Notes: a model not told the origin generated them from the sequence alone. A stretch of 7,762 nucleotides of DNA from Acidimicrobiia bacterium (GCA_019243595.1 JAFAUA010000206.1:1-7762), one strand, 5' to 3'; counted from the stretch's first letter, positions 1 to 6,840 are shown. Made by a program: numbers and translations.

Positions 1-1
1 G

Positions 2-283
2 TCCGCTGGGCCTGTCGGTACGGTATTCAACCTCAAGGCCAGTGGTCTCAAGCCCGGTGAGGCGATGACGTTTGAGGTCGACCCTCCGAAGGGACATCCG
101 TTCATCGGCCCACCCCACACCGCAGGTCCCGATGGGACCGTCAGCTCGACCTACACACCCCAAGGCGGCGATGCGCCCGGGACCTACGCGCTCAAGGCCA
201 CGGGCGATCGCGGCACCCGGGCGACGGCAACGCTCTCGGTGGTCGCCGGGTCGTCGACAAAAAAGACCAACCGCCACCACTAA
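2..283 (+). CDS. C-terminal end of an exported Ig-like domain protein (5' partial)
   Basis: The frame is open from the left edge to the TAA at 281-283, giving 93 visible residues; the real start lies outside the window. The visible part reads as one beta-sandwich repeat: GTVFNLKASGLKPGEAMTFE, then a Gly/Pro turn region, GPDGTVSSTYTP, and finally GTYALKATGDRGTRATATLSV. The 'asGl.PGE ... dG.v...y.p ... GtY.l.a.G ... a...l.V' pattern is that of the Ig-like (Big/IPT-style) modules common on secreted and wall-associated actinobacterial proteins. The protein ends in a short basic tail, STKKTNRHH, without an LPXTG motif or a C-terminal membrane segment, so the visible end gives no sign of wall anchoring. 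Function is unknown; adhesion or structural roles are typical for such modules but are not shown here. It converges on the minus-strand gene at 339-821. The first internal ATG (63 nt in) is not a credible start because the domain begins before it. Confidence 0.72.
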   Translation, partial: SAGPVGTVFNLKASGLKPGEAMTFEVDPPKGHPFIGPPHTAGPDGTVSSTYTPQGGDAPGTYALKATGDRGTRATATLSVVAGSSTKKTNRHH

Positions 284-328
284 AGGCAGATCCCCAGCCG
301 CAAAGAGAAGTCCCTGCGCGTGGGCTCC

Positions 329-352
329 CCTCCCGCCTTTACGGCTGGGAGG
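329..352. terminator. Hairpin between convergent genes (candidate bidirectional terminator)
   Basis: CCTCCCGCC (329-337) can pair with GGC plus GGGAGG (343-345 and 347-352), leaving a five-base loop (338-342) and one bulged T at 346. This makes a strong 9-bp stem. It lies 45 bp after the stop of the plus-strand gene and contains the TAA stop (339-341) and last codons of the minus-strand gene. There is no T-tract on either side, so termination is inferred from position and stem strength only. Confidence 0.42.
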
Positions 353-821
353 CGTATCCCACGGTGACCGAAGCCGCCCGGGCACTGGGGCTCAACGGCT
401 CGGGCGTGAAGGTGACCTGGCCGGAGCCCGAGCACGGCAAGCTCAACGTCGTCGGCAAGGCCTTGGTGACACCGAAGCGATTGAAGCTGACCGTGACCGA
501 TGGGTCGTCGGAAAATCGGGCCACGATGGATGTGGCGTTGGCGCCTGTGTAGCCCTGGACTCGCAGCGCCTCGGGGCGGAACACCTCGAGGGTCTGGCCG
601 TTCATTGGGTGCCCGCGCTCGCCAGGTCTGACGGCGCCGAAGCAACCCATGCTCACCGTCGCCGTCGAACTTCGGCCGTTGATCAACGCACCAAACTGGA
701 GATTGGGCCGCACCCGCCCCTGGGGAATCACCGCACCCGATGCCGCCACCGCCACCACCGCTGCGCCGAGGGCGGCCAACCCCACCGCCCCCGCCGGTCT
801 CCTCGCCCGTCTTCCAACCAA
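339..821 (-). CDS. Small secreted protein of unknown function, TTG start
   Basis: This is a 160-residue protein. Residues 1-30 form an export signal: a basic start (MVGRRARRPAG), a hydrophobic Ala/Val/Leu core (about 11-29) and a plausible cleavage after AASGA. The mature part is beta-rich with two cysteines, Cys60 and Cys130, likely a disulfide pair outside the cell. Around Cys60 it reads VSMGCFGAVRPGERGHPMNGQ, a 'C.G......GHP..GQ' pattern I recall from secreted actinobacterial proteins of unknown role, and 'LSLPCSGSGQVTF' surrounds Cys130. No catalytic motif is visible. The frame stays open upstream to an ATG at 980, but those 53 residues are Arg-rich and would bury the signal peptide. The TTG at 821 has a perfect Shine-Dalgarno site at 828-833. 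The gene is divergent from the SDR at 995 and convergent with the Ig-like protein, which may be a functional neighbour as both are exported. The gene call is fairly sure, the start quite sure, the function unknown. Confidence 0.72.
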   Translation of the reverse strand: MVGRRARRPAGAVGLAALGAAVVAVAASGAVIPQGRVRPNLQFGALINGRSSTATVSMGCFGAVRPGERGHPMNGQTLEVFRPEALRVQGYTGANATSIVARFSDDPSVTVSFNRFGVTKALPTTLSLPCSGSGQVTFTPEPLSPSARAASVTVGYASQP

Positions 822-827
822 GTCACT

Positions 828-833
828 CCTCCT
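828..833 (-). promoter_or_regulatory. Ribosome binding site deciding the TTG start at 821
   Basis: The minus strand reads AGGAGG followed by six bases (AGTGAC) and then TTG. This is a full anti-16S match at good spacing, placed directly before the signal peptide. It favours TTG at 821 over the ATG at 980. Confidence 0.7.
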
Positions 834-985
834 CGCCGGGCGCGCGGTCGCCCCCCTCGCAGCAGTCCTCCCCGTGTCCTTATCTAAACGAAAAAGCGGT
901 GCATTTCCCCGACACCGCCGAGGGTCACCCCATCTCGTAGCGGCTGCAGACGTGACCTGCAAGCATGGCGGCCACGTCAACAGCT

Positions 986-990
986 GGAGG
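986..990 (+). promoter_or_regulatory. Ribosome binding site of the SDR gene
   Basis: GGAGG lies four bases before ATG 995. It selects this start over the in-frame ATG at 965, which has no such site. The 173-bp gap between the divergent genes (822-994) must hold the promoters of both; I could not assign convincing -35/-10 boxes on either strand. Confidence 0.6.
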
Positions 991-994
991 CCGT

Positions 995-1867
995 ATGAGC
1001 AGCGTGGTGATCACCGGGACGTCGACCGGCATTGGGCGTGCCTGCGCCGAACGCATGGCCGAAGAGGGGTGGACGGTCTACGCCGGAGTGCGCAAGGACG
1101 ACGATGGCGAGGCACTGAAGGCGAGCGCAACGGGTGACGTGCGGCCGGTGATCCTCGATGTGACCAACGGCGACCACATCTCGGCCCTGATGGCTCGCCT
1201 TGGCGAAGAACTCGGTCGCGCCGGACTGGACGGGCTTGTCAACAACGCCGGGGTATCCGAGGGAGGACCTATCGAGATCGTTTCCGACGACGACTGGCGC
1301 TGGCATTTCGACGTCAACGTCTTCGGGGTGGTCAACATGACGCGGGAGTGCCTACCGCTGCTTCGGACGGCGCGGGGCCGGGTCGTCAACATCGGCTCGA
1401 TCGGTGGTCGAGCCGCGGCGCCACTGATGGCGCCCTATTCCGCCGGCAAGTTCGCCATCGAGGCGATCTCCGAGTCCCTGCGCTTCGAGGTCGAGGACTT
1501 CGGAATGAAGGTGGCCTGTGTCGAGCCCGGGGAGATCAAGACCGAGATCTGGAGCAAGGCGGACGAACAGCTGGCCCGGGTCGTCGCCACACTGGACTCC
1601 GACGCCAAGGTTCGCTACGAGCGCCACCTGGACATGCTCTACGGCTTCGTGGCCGAGGGCGGCAAGAAGGGGATCCCTGCTTCCAAGGTGGCCGACGCGG
1701 TGCAGCACGCCCTGACGTCGGCGCGGCCCAAACACCGTTATCTGGTGGGACCGGACGCGAAGATGGCGGGCGTCGTGTCGCGCCTCCCCGACCGTCTCCG
1801 GCACCGGATGCTCTCGCTGAACCTGAACCGCTGGGCGCGAGCGGGGCACAAGCTGCGGGCGTCGTAG
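995..1867 (+). CDS. Short-chain dehydrogenase/reductase (classical SDR)
   Basis: A complete 290-residue NAD(P)-dependent oxidoreductase that should interconvert an alcohol and a carbonyl group; the substrate cannot be read from sequence. The Rossmann cofactor loop is TGTSTGIG (7-14). Arg33 just after strand 2 suggests NADP(H) preference (inference). Asp55 (ILDVTN) would contact adenine, and NNAG is at 83-86. The catalytic tetrad is complete: Asn108, Ser135 (NIGSIGG), Tyr148 and Lys152 (YSAGK), followed by the PG motif at 178-179 (VEPGEIKTEI). The C-terminal 50 residues (KHRYLVGPDAKMAGVVSRLP...) form the substrate-cap tail seen in retinol/hydroxysteroid-dehydrogenase-like SDRs, making the protein longer than the roughly 250-residue core. 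No signal peptide is present, so it is cytoplasmic. It stands alone, 214 bp before the large secreted redox protein; a candidate terminator hairpin at 1908-1927 suggests separate transcription. The family is sure, the subfamily tentative. Confidence 0.95.
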   Translation: MSSVVITGTSTGIGRACAERMAEEGWTVYAGVRKDDDGEALKASATGDVRPVILDVTNGDHISALMARLGEELGRAGLDGLVNNAGVSEGGPIEIVSDDDWRWHFDVNVFGVVNMTRECLPLLRTARGRVVNIGSIGGRAAAPLMAPYSAGKFAIEAISESLRFEVEDFGMKVACVEPGEIKTEIWSKADEQLARVVATLDSDAKVRYERHLDMLYGFVAEGGKKGIPASKVADAVQHALTSARPKHRYLVGPDAKMAGVVSRLPDRLRHRMLSLNLNRWARAGHKLRAS

Positions 1868-1907
1868 TCGCGACACTCATCGCCGTGGATAGCGCGTCAG
1901 CCTCGTG

Positions 1908-1927
1908 CTGTGGGCGGTCGCCCACGG
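1908..1927 (+). terminator. GC-rich hairpin after the SDR gene
   Basis: GTGGGC (1910-1915) pairs with GCCCAC (1920-1925) around a four-base loop, extended by a T-G and a C-G pair at the base. It starts 41 bp after the SDR stop. No T-tract follows, so it is a candidate terminator only. Confidence 0.42.
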
Positions 1928-1995
1928 AACGGCGTCACTCCCCAGCGGGATCCACCTTCGGTCTGCGCACGAATTCGTCGACACGCTGTTTACGA

Positions 1996-2021
1996 CCTGC
2001 CTGAAAGGGCGAGAAGGCAGG
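1996..2021 (+). promoter_or_regulatory. Stem-loop in the leader of the large redox gene
   Basis: CCTGCCT (1996-2002) and AGGCAGG (2015-2021) are perfect 7-base complements around a 12-base purine-rich loop (GAAAGGGCGAGA). The stem ends 60 bp before the ATG at 2082, and the sequence GGCCACC occurs twice between it and the gene (2026-2032 and 2048-2054). A 10-bp palindrome, ACGAATTCGT, lies just upstream at 1969-1978. The structure does not match a riboswitch class I can name; a leader-RNA control element or an operator are both possible. Confidence 0.3.
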
Positions 2022-2081
2022 AAACGGCCACCCCAGCACGGAATCTTGGCCACCAGTCCGACGAGCGTGGAGGCGCGCAGC

Positions 2082-5000
2082 ATGAAGCGGTGGCGGCAGC
2101 GCGTCGCGGTGGCAGTCGCCGCCGTCCTCGCCGTGCCGCTCTTTTCCGGGACATCGCGCGCCGCGCCCCCTCTGCCGGAGCCTGGCTTCGTCCACCCCCT
2201 CGCGCCGAGTCCCTGCACCGTCGACCGCGGCAACACGTACGAGGCGGCGCAGTACAAGCAGGAGGGTTGGGCGGGTCCGAACTACGAGCGCTACCACGGC
2301 GCCTGTCAGCGCCTGCACTTCGCCTTCGGCCCGATCCACGTGCGTCCCGGCCAGAACGACGTGATCATCCAGCCGATCACGATCGAGAAGCCCGCCTACG
2401 ACGGCTACGTCACCCGCCTCAGCCCGAACCTTGTGCGCGCCGATGGCAGCGTGCCGCCCATCGAGGAGATCCACCTTCACCACGGGGTCTGGTACTCGCT
2501 CAACGGGAACTACGGCAACAGTGCTTTCTTCGCGTCGGGCGAGGAGAAGACGATCTTTGACCTCCCACGCGGCTACGGGATGCCGGTGAAGGCCACGGAC
2601 ACCTGGCAGTTGCTCTACATGGTCCATAACCAGCGCTCGCAGCCCGACAACGTGTGGATCACCTACGACGTCGACTATGTCGCGAAGGACGTGGCCGAGA
2701 AGACGGTGGGCCTACGCCCCGCGCTCCCCCTCTGGCTCGACGTGCGGCCGTCGACGTACCCGGTGTTCAACGTGCAGCGGAAGTACGGCCACAAGGATCC
2801 CGTCACTGGGCACTACGTGTGCACGTGGCCGAACGAAAAGACAGCGGACTTCGACCCGTGGGGCAAGACCTTCACCGGTCAGGGGGCGGCAGGCAACGGC
2901 ACGGGAACGCCCTACCGGTTACCGGCGCGCGGCAAACCGTACGCGCAGGTCCCCAACTTCCAGGGCGGCACGATCATCGGTATCGGGGGCCATCTGCATC
3001 CCGGTGGCCTCGACGTCGACGTCGATCTGCAGCGCGCCGCCGAGCGACGGCGCATCTTCACGTCCGAGGCGCACTACTGGAACTGGAAGACGCCGACGAA
3101 GGAAGGCGGTCCCCCGACCTCCTGGGACCTGTCGATGTCGGTCACCGGACTCCCGCGCTGGGGCGTCCACGTCGAGCCGGGTGACACCATCTGGATGAGT
3201 GCGACCTACGACGCCGAGACCCAGTCGACGTACGAGGACATGGGCATCGCCGTGGCGTGGCTCGCGCCCGATGGCTCGAACGGGCCGACGGCGCCCGGCC
3301 TCGACCCGATCAAAGCGCCCGCCGACACGAGCGAGGCCTGTACCTCGGGTGGCCTCCGCGCACCGACGCCGACCCTGTGCGACAAGGGCACCGTCACCCA
3401 CGGGCACATGGCCGAGGCGAACCACCACGGGGGCCCGAACGGCACGCTGCCCATGCGGATCGGGTCGCCCGCGAGCCGCGTCGAGATCGCCGCCTTCTCC
3501 TACCAGCCCGGCGACAGCGGCTCGGCCACACTGTCCCCCGGCATCCCCACCGTCCCCCTCGGCGGCTCGCTCACCTTCGACAACTGGGACGCGGCGGCCG
3601 ACATCTACCACTCGGTGACCGCCTGCGCGTACCCGTGCACCGGCGCGACGGGCATCGCCTTCCCCCTCGCCGACGGGCGCTCCAGCACGGGCAAGCCCAT
3701 CGAGTTCGATTCGGGCGAGCTCGGGTACGGCCCGCCTGGCAACATCGGTCCCGCCAAGCAGCAGCCCACGTGGACGCTGAACGTCACCGCGGCCAACGGC
3801 TTCGAGCCGGGGGCGACGTACACGTACTTCTGCCGCATCCACCCGTTCATGCGCGGCGCCTTCGCGGTCACCGCGCCAGGCGCGCACGCACCGGGCGCCT
3901 CGCCGCCGCCGGGACCGACCCCCGGACCGGCACCGCCGACCGCGGGCGGTGAGTGGCGCTCGTACGGCCACGACTTTGCCAACACGCGCAACCAGGACGA
4001 CGAGCACGTCATCGGGCGCGGCAACGCGGCGCGCCTGGCACCGGCGTGGACGTTCTCGTCGCAAGCCGCGGGCGGCGAAGGTGACTTCACGGGCACGCCG
4101 GTGGTCGCCGACGGCTATGTGATCGCCGGGTCCAACCGCGGATGGGTGTTCGCCCTGAATGCCGACTCCGGTCAGCTCGTCTGGAAGGCAAAGGTGCCGA
4201 CCGGTGGGATCAACTCGACGGTCGCGGTCGACGGCGGCCTCGTCTACGCCGCTGTCTCCGCCGGCGGCAGGCCCTACGTCGTCGCCCTCGACGAAGCGAC
4301 CGGAGTGCTGCGATGGCGCAGCGCTCCCATCGACACACAGGCCGGATCGGACGTCTACGGCAGCCCCGTGCTATTCGACGGTGTCGTGACCATCGGCGTG
4401 TCCGGTGGCGCCGCAGAGCTGGGCCCCGAAACCGAGCGCAACGTGTTCCACGGCAGCGTCGTGTTCCTCGACGCCGCCACAGGCGCCCTCCTCAAGAAGA
4501 CGTGGACGATCCCCACCGATCAGTGGGCGGCCGGGTTCGCGGGCGCGTCGGTGTGGTCGACGCCGGCCATCGACCCCTCGGCGCGCCTGGCCTACGTGGG
4601 GACAGGCAATCCGTTCCAGCCCGAGCACAAGTCCCCGCGCGCCGACGCCATCCTCAAGATCGACATGGACCGCAGCCATGCCTCGTTCGGTGAGATCGTC
4701 GGCGCCTACCAGGGCACCGTCGAAACCTACGAGACGGCGATGCAGCGGGCGCCCTGCTTCGACACGCCCGGCAACCCGCCGCCGTACTACCCCCAGGGTG
4801 CTGGTTCGTGCGGCGACATGGATCTCGACTTCGGCGCCGCCCCCAACCTCTTCCGCGGCGCCGACGGCAAGCAGTTGGTGGGCGAGGGGCAGAAGGCCGG
4901 CGTCTATCACGTTGTCGAGACCGCGACCATGAAGGGCCAGTGGCAGACAGTCGTGGGCCCGCCGAGCTCGGTCGGCGGCATCGTGGGGTCGACGGCGTAC

Positions 5001-5696
5001 GACGGGAAGGCCGTGTACGGGCCCGTCACGGTGCCGGGCTACGTCTGGTCGATCGGCACCTCGTCGCACCAGATCCGCTGGGCCTCCCCCACGGGGGACG
5101 GCGCCCATTACGGCGAGCCGGTCGCCGTGGCCAACGGCGTCATGTACACCGTCGACCTCAAAGGCTTCCTCGACGGGTACGACACCTCAACCGGTGTTCC
5201 CCTGCTCCACCGGCCCATCGCCCTCGGCGCCAACACCGGCACGAACTCCACCAACAGCTGGGGCGGGGTCAGCGTGGCGCGCCACACCGTGTACGCGGCC
5301 ACCGGCATCACCTCCCAGGCCAACGGGTTCATTGTCGCCTTCCGCCCCGACGCCACCGAAAATGGCGGAGGCGGCGGAGGTGGCGGCGTGCCCGGTCTTC
5401 CCGGCGGTCCCACGATCGTGGCCGGCCCCGGTGCCTACGTCTCGACCTACCTGACGCCCGCCATGGCCGTGCGGGTCGGCCAGCCGCTGGACTTCGTCAA
5501 CGCCGACCTGCCCCAACACGATGTGGTCGGCGTCGACCTGGGGCCGGACGGGCAGCCGCTCTTCCGGAGCAAGCTCATCGGGCTCGGCGAGGTGGCGACG
5601 GTGGACGGCACCAACCGCTTGACGCCGGGCAAGACCTACACCTTCTACTGCTCCATCCACCCCGGCATGCGCGGCACACTGATCGCCACGCCCTAG
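2082..5696 (+). CDS. Secreted fusion: PHM/DBH-like copper module, cupredoxin, PQQ propeller, cupredoxin
   Basis: 1204 residues. The start is ATG 2082, with GGAGG at 2069-2073 (8-base spacer) and a signal peptide at 1-28 (MKRWRQR, hydrophobic core, SRAA). Residues 30-400 resemble type II copper monooxygenases (PHM/DBH, or the related SURNod19 family). CuA ligands would be His133/His134 (HLHHGVW) and His182 (YMVHN); CuB ligands His304/His306 (GGHLHPGG) and Met387 (TYEDMG, matching the family's EEM/DEM motif). Residues 466-598 are a cupredoxin: His510, Cys584, His587, Met590. After a Pro-rich linker, 623-1090 form an eight-bladed PQQ-type propeller like polyvinyl-alcohol dehydrogenase: entry motif WRSYGHDFANTR, blades with TGxLxW-type ends, DMDLDFGAAPNLF (912-924) and GQKAGVYHVVE (936-946). 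A Gly8 linker (1095-1102) leads to a second cupredoxin (1110-1204): His1146, Cys1190, His1193, Met1196. Inferred role: periplasmic or extracellular alcohol oxidation with electron transfer through type 1 copper. Substrate and monooxygenase activity are unproven. In-frame codons back to 1905 are rejected as coding. Confidence 0.92.
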   Translation: MKRWRQRVAVAVAAVLAVPLFSGTSRAAPPLPEPGFVHPLAPSPCTVDRGNTYEAAQYKQEGWAGPNYERYHGACQRLHFAFGPIHVRPGQNDVIIQPITIEKPAYDGYVTRLSPNLVRADGSVPPIEEIHLHHGVWYSLNGNYGNSAFFASGEEKTIFDLPRGYGMPVKATDTWQLLYMVHNQRSQPDNVWITYDVDYVAKDVAEKTVGLRPALPLWLDVRPSTYPVFNVQRKYGHKDPVTGHYVCTWPNEKTADFDPWGKTFTGQGAAGNGTGTPYRLPARGKPYAQVPNFQGGTIIGIGGHLHPGGLDVDVDLQRAAERRRIFTSEAHYWNWKTPTKEGGPPTSWDLSMSVTGLPRWGVHVEPGDTIWMSATYDAETQSTYEDMGIAVAWLAPDGSNGPTAPGLDPIKAPADTSEACTSGGLRAPTPTLCDKGTVTHGHMAEANHHGGPNGTLPMRIGSPASRVEIAAFSYQPGDSGSATLSPGIPTVPLGGSLTFDNWDAAADIYHSVTACAYPCTGATGIAFPLADGRSSTGKPIEFDSGELGYGPPGNIGPAKQQPTWTLNVTAANGFEPGATYTYFCRIHPFMRGAFAVTAPGAHAPGASPPPGPTPGPAPPTAGGEWRSYGHDFANTRNQDDEHVIGRGNAARLAPAWTFSSQAAGGEGDFTGTPVVADGYVIAGSNRGWVFALNADSGQLVWKAKVPTGGINSTVAVDGGLVYAAVSAGGRPYVVALDEATGVLRWRSAPIDTQAGSDVYGSPVLFDGVVTIGVSGGAAELGPETERNVFHGSVVFLDAATGALLKKTWTIPTDQWAAGFAGASVWSTPAIDPSARLAYVGTGNPFQPEHKSPRADAILKIDMDRSHASFGEIVGAYQGTVETYETAMQRAPCFDTPGNPPPYYPQGAGSCGDMDLDFGAAPNLFRGADGKQLVGEGQKAGVYHVVETATMKGQWQTVVGPPSSVGGIVGSTAYDGKAVYGPVTVPGYVWSIGTSSHQIRWASPTGDGAHYGEPVAVANGVMYTVDLKGFLDGYDTSTGVPLLHRPIALGANTGTNSTNSWGGVSVARHTVYAATGITSQANGFIVAFRPDATENGGGGGGGGVPGLPGGPTIVAGPGAYVSTYLTPAMAVRVGQPLDFVNADLPQHDVVGVDLGPDGQPLFRSKLIGLGEVATVDGTNRLTPGKTYTFYCSIHPGMRGTLIATP

Positions 5697-5727
5697 GTCC
5701 GCTAGTTGGGAGCGTCATTTCGCGGAC
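5697..5727 (+). terminator. Inverted repeat directly after the large gene's stop
   Basis: GTCCGC (5697-5702) begins right after the TAG stop and is complementary to GCGGAC at 5722-5727; a second GCGGAC copy at 5739-5744 could pair instead. The 6-bp stem has a long 19-base loop and no T-tract, so this is a weak terminator or alternative-pairing candidate. Confidence 0.25.
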
Positions 5728-5775
5728 AGGAGAGCGCCGCGGACGTCGGCACGTCATGTCGTCGAGCACCCGGGA

Positions 5776-6837
5776 TCAAACGGCACTTGAGAGAGTGCCG
5801 ATCCCCGCCACCGGCGGCTGGCCGCAGACACTGATTTGAAGCGGCATGGCCAGGTGGTCGTAAGTGTCAGGAGGTGTGATGAGGACGGACGACGATTGCT
5901 TACACGCCTGGTCTGACGTGGTCGGAGTTTGCCAGACCACGCTCAGGAATGAAGAGCCCGACCGCGCGGGGAGCGCCTGATATTCGTGGTTGGACGGGCA
6001 CATGGCGCCTGGGCACCCGTGGGCGGCGTTCAGGATCGGAGTGCCAGATGCGTCCAACAGTTCGAACCCCGGATATCCCTGCATGTGGCAGGCGTGCGCG
6101 CTGACGTTCGTCAGCTTGATGTACAACTCGTTGTAGGCACCCGCTCCGGCCTGGCCGAAGACCGAGGCTTGGAGATCGCTCGCCATGCAGAGAGGGCTCG
6201 GGTTCGGAGGCGTCTCCAACGACAACTGTTCCATCTGTTTCCCGGCCGGCGTCGCCGCCGTGTAGCTCACCGTCATCTTGGAGAATGCGGGGCCGTAGAT
6301 CGTCGTCTGCACGTTGGTCAGAGTGATCAACGCCGGGTAGTGGTCGATCTTGCCGCGGGCGCAGTCAGGGATGCAGCCGTTCTGCCAGACGGTCCCGGCG
6401 CCGCGGGCGCTCGCGGTGGTCCACGCGGACCACGTGATGTCCTGGGCACCTTGGCCGTCGTCCCCGCAGGCAACGACGATCGCGCTCGGCCTGATGCTCA
6501 GCTTCCAGTTGTCTGGGGGGGAGGCGGTGCAGTTGGCTGCGACGCCGGGCAGCGGCCCCGCCCGGAGTGTGGTCGTCGGTTCGAGACCGCTATCGGGCAC
6601 AGGAGGAGGCGTGGTCGTCGTCGTTGTCGCCCGTCCCGTGCTGGTGACGTGTTGGTCATGATGTCTCGAGCCGAACGACGGCGCGATCAGGACTGCGACA
6701 AGCGCGACTACGACTGCAGACGTCCCCGATGCGGCCATCACGATCCGGCGGCGGCGGGCGGCCCACCGAGCTTTGGCGGCAGCCAGCTTGTCCGGCCCAG
6801 GATCAGGGATCAGCGGTGGATCGAAACGTTCGAACAT
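5776..6837 (-). CDS. Membrane-anchored DUF4232-type protein, probable anti-sigma partner
   Basis: 353 residues. Residues 1-31 are a short basic cytoplasmic segment (KARWAARRRRI), about 32-52 a single membrane helix, and 60-92 a Thr/Pro-rich linker with six Thr in a row. Two exported parts follow. Part one (about 100-210) has IRPSAIVVACGDDGQGAQDITWSAW-like signature pieces, including Cys124 (VVACGDD) and Cys155/Cys159 (NGCIPDCARG). Part two (about 215-340) looks like DUF4232: CMASDLQASV, NELYIKLTNVSAHACHMQGYPGFELLD, then Cys275/Cys280, Cys312 and Cys338. It starts 3 nt after the sigma-factor stop, with GAGGA at 6845-6849 (7-base spacer) inside the sigma coding end, so the two are almost certainly co-transcribed and translationally coupled. 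That position is typical for an anti-sigma factor, but the zinc-type H...CxxC anti-sigma motif is absent and the cytoplasmic part is very short. It could instead be a cell-surface sensor or a simple sigma-controlled envelope protein. Confidence 0.85.
   Translation of the reverse strand: MFERFDPPLIPDPGPDKLAAAKARWAARRRRIVMAASGTSAVVVALVAVLIAPSFGSRHHDQHVTSTGRATTTTTTPPPVPDSGLEPTTTLRAGPLPGVAANCTASPPDNWKLSIRPSAIVVACGDDGQGAQDITWSAWTTASARGAGTVWQNGCIPDCARGKIDHYPALITLTNVQTTIYGPAFSKMTVSYTAATPAGKQMEQLSLETPPNPSPLCMASDLQASVFGQAGAGAYNELYIKLTNVSAHACHMQGYPGFELLDASGTPILNAAHGCPGAMCPSNHEYQALPARSGSSFLSVVWQTPTTSDQACKQSSSVLITPPDTYDHLAMPLQISVCGQPPVAGIGTLSSAV
5781..5800 (-). terminator. Hairpin at the end of the sigma/DUF4232 operon
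   Basis: CGGCACT (5781-5787) and AGTGCCG (5794-5800) form a perfect 7-bp stem with a six-base loop. It lies within the last codons of the minus-strand gene (stop 5776-5778) and is followed on that strand by TTTGAT. It faces the end of the large plus-strand gene 84 bp away, so it could serve both directions. The T-run is too short to be certain. Confidence 0.45.
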
Positions 6838-6840
6838 GGC

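Noticed and set aside
364..552. Plus-strand 62-codon ORF inside the minus-strand secreted gene
   Set aside because: The minus strand has a strong ribosome binding site, signal peptide and Cys pair; the plus-strand reading is its shadow without a start signal.
945..961. Short inverted repeat TGCAG-N7-CTGCA in the divergent promoter region
   Set aside because: Only five bases per arm with mismatched flanks; an operator is possible but chance is as likely.
1991..2060. Possible cyclic-di-GMP or other known riboswitch before the large gene
   Set aside because: Apart from one stem and a GAAA-like loop start, the conserved core elements of the classes I know could not be matched.
1905..2081. In-frame upstream extension of the large redox protein (59 codons)
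   Set aside because: No ribosome binding site at 1905, it runs through the hairpins at 1908-1927 and 1996-2021, and it would bury the signal peptide that begins at 2082 behind GGAGG.
2919..4064. Long minus-strand ORF (381 codons) antisense to the large gene
   Set aside because: Its product is Arg/Gly/Val-rich low-complexity sequence typical of the antisense of GC-rich codons; the plus strand carries clear domain motifs.
5364..5388. GGC/GGA/GGT-rich simple repeat
   Set aside because: It is explained as the coding sequence of the Gly8 linker before the second cupredoxin, not a separate repeat element.
4808..5839. Plus-strand 343-codon ORF in another frame of the large gene
   Set aside because: Arg/His/Pro-rich shadow of the propeller and second cupredoxin, with no domain motif of its own.
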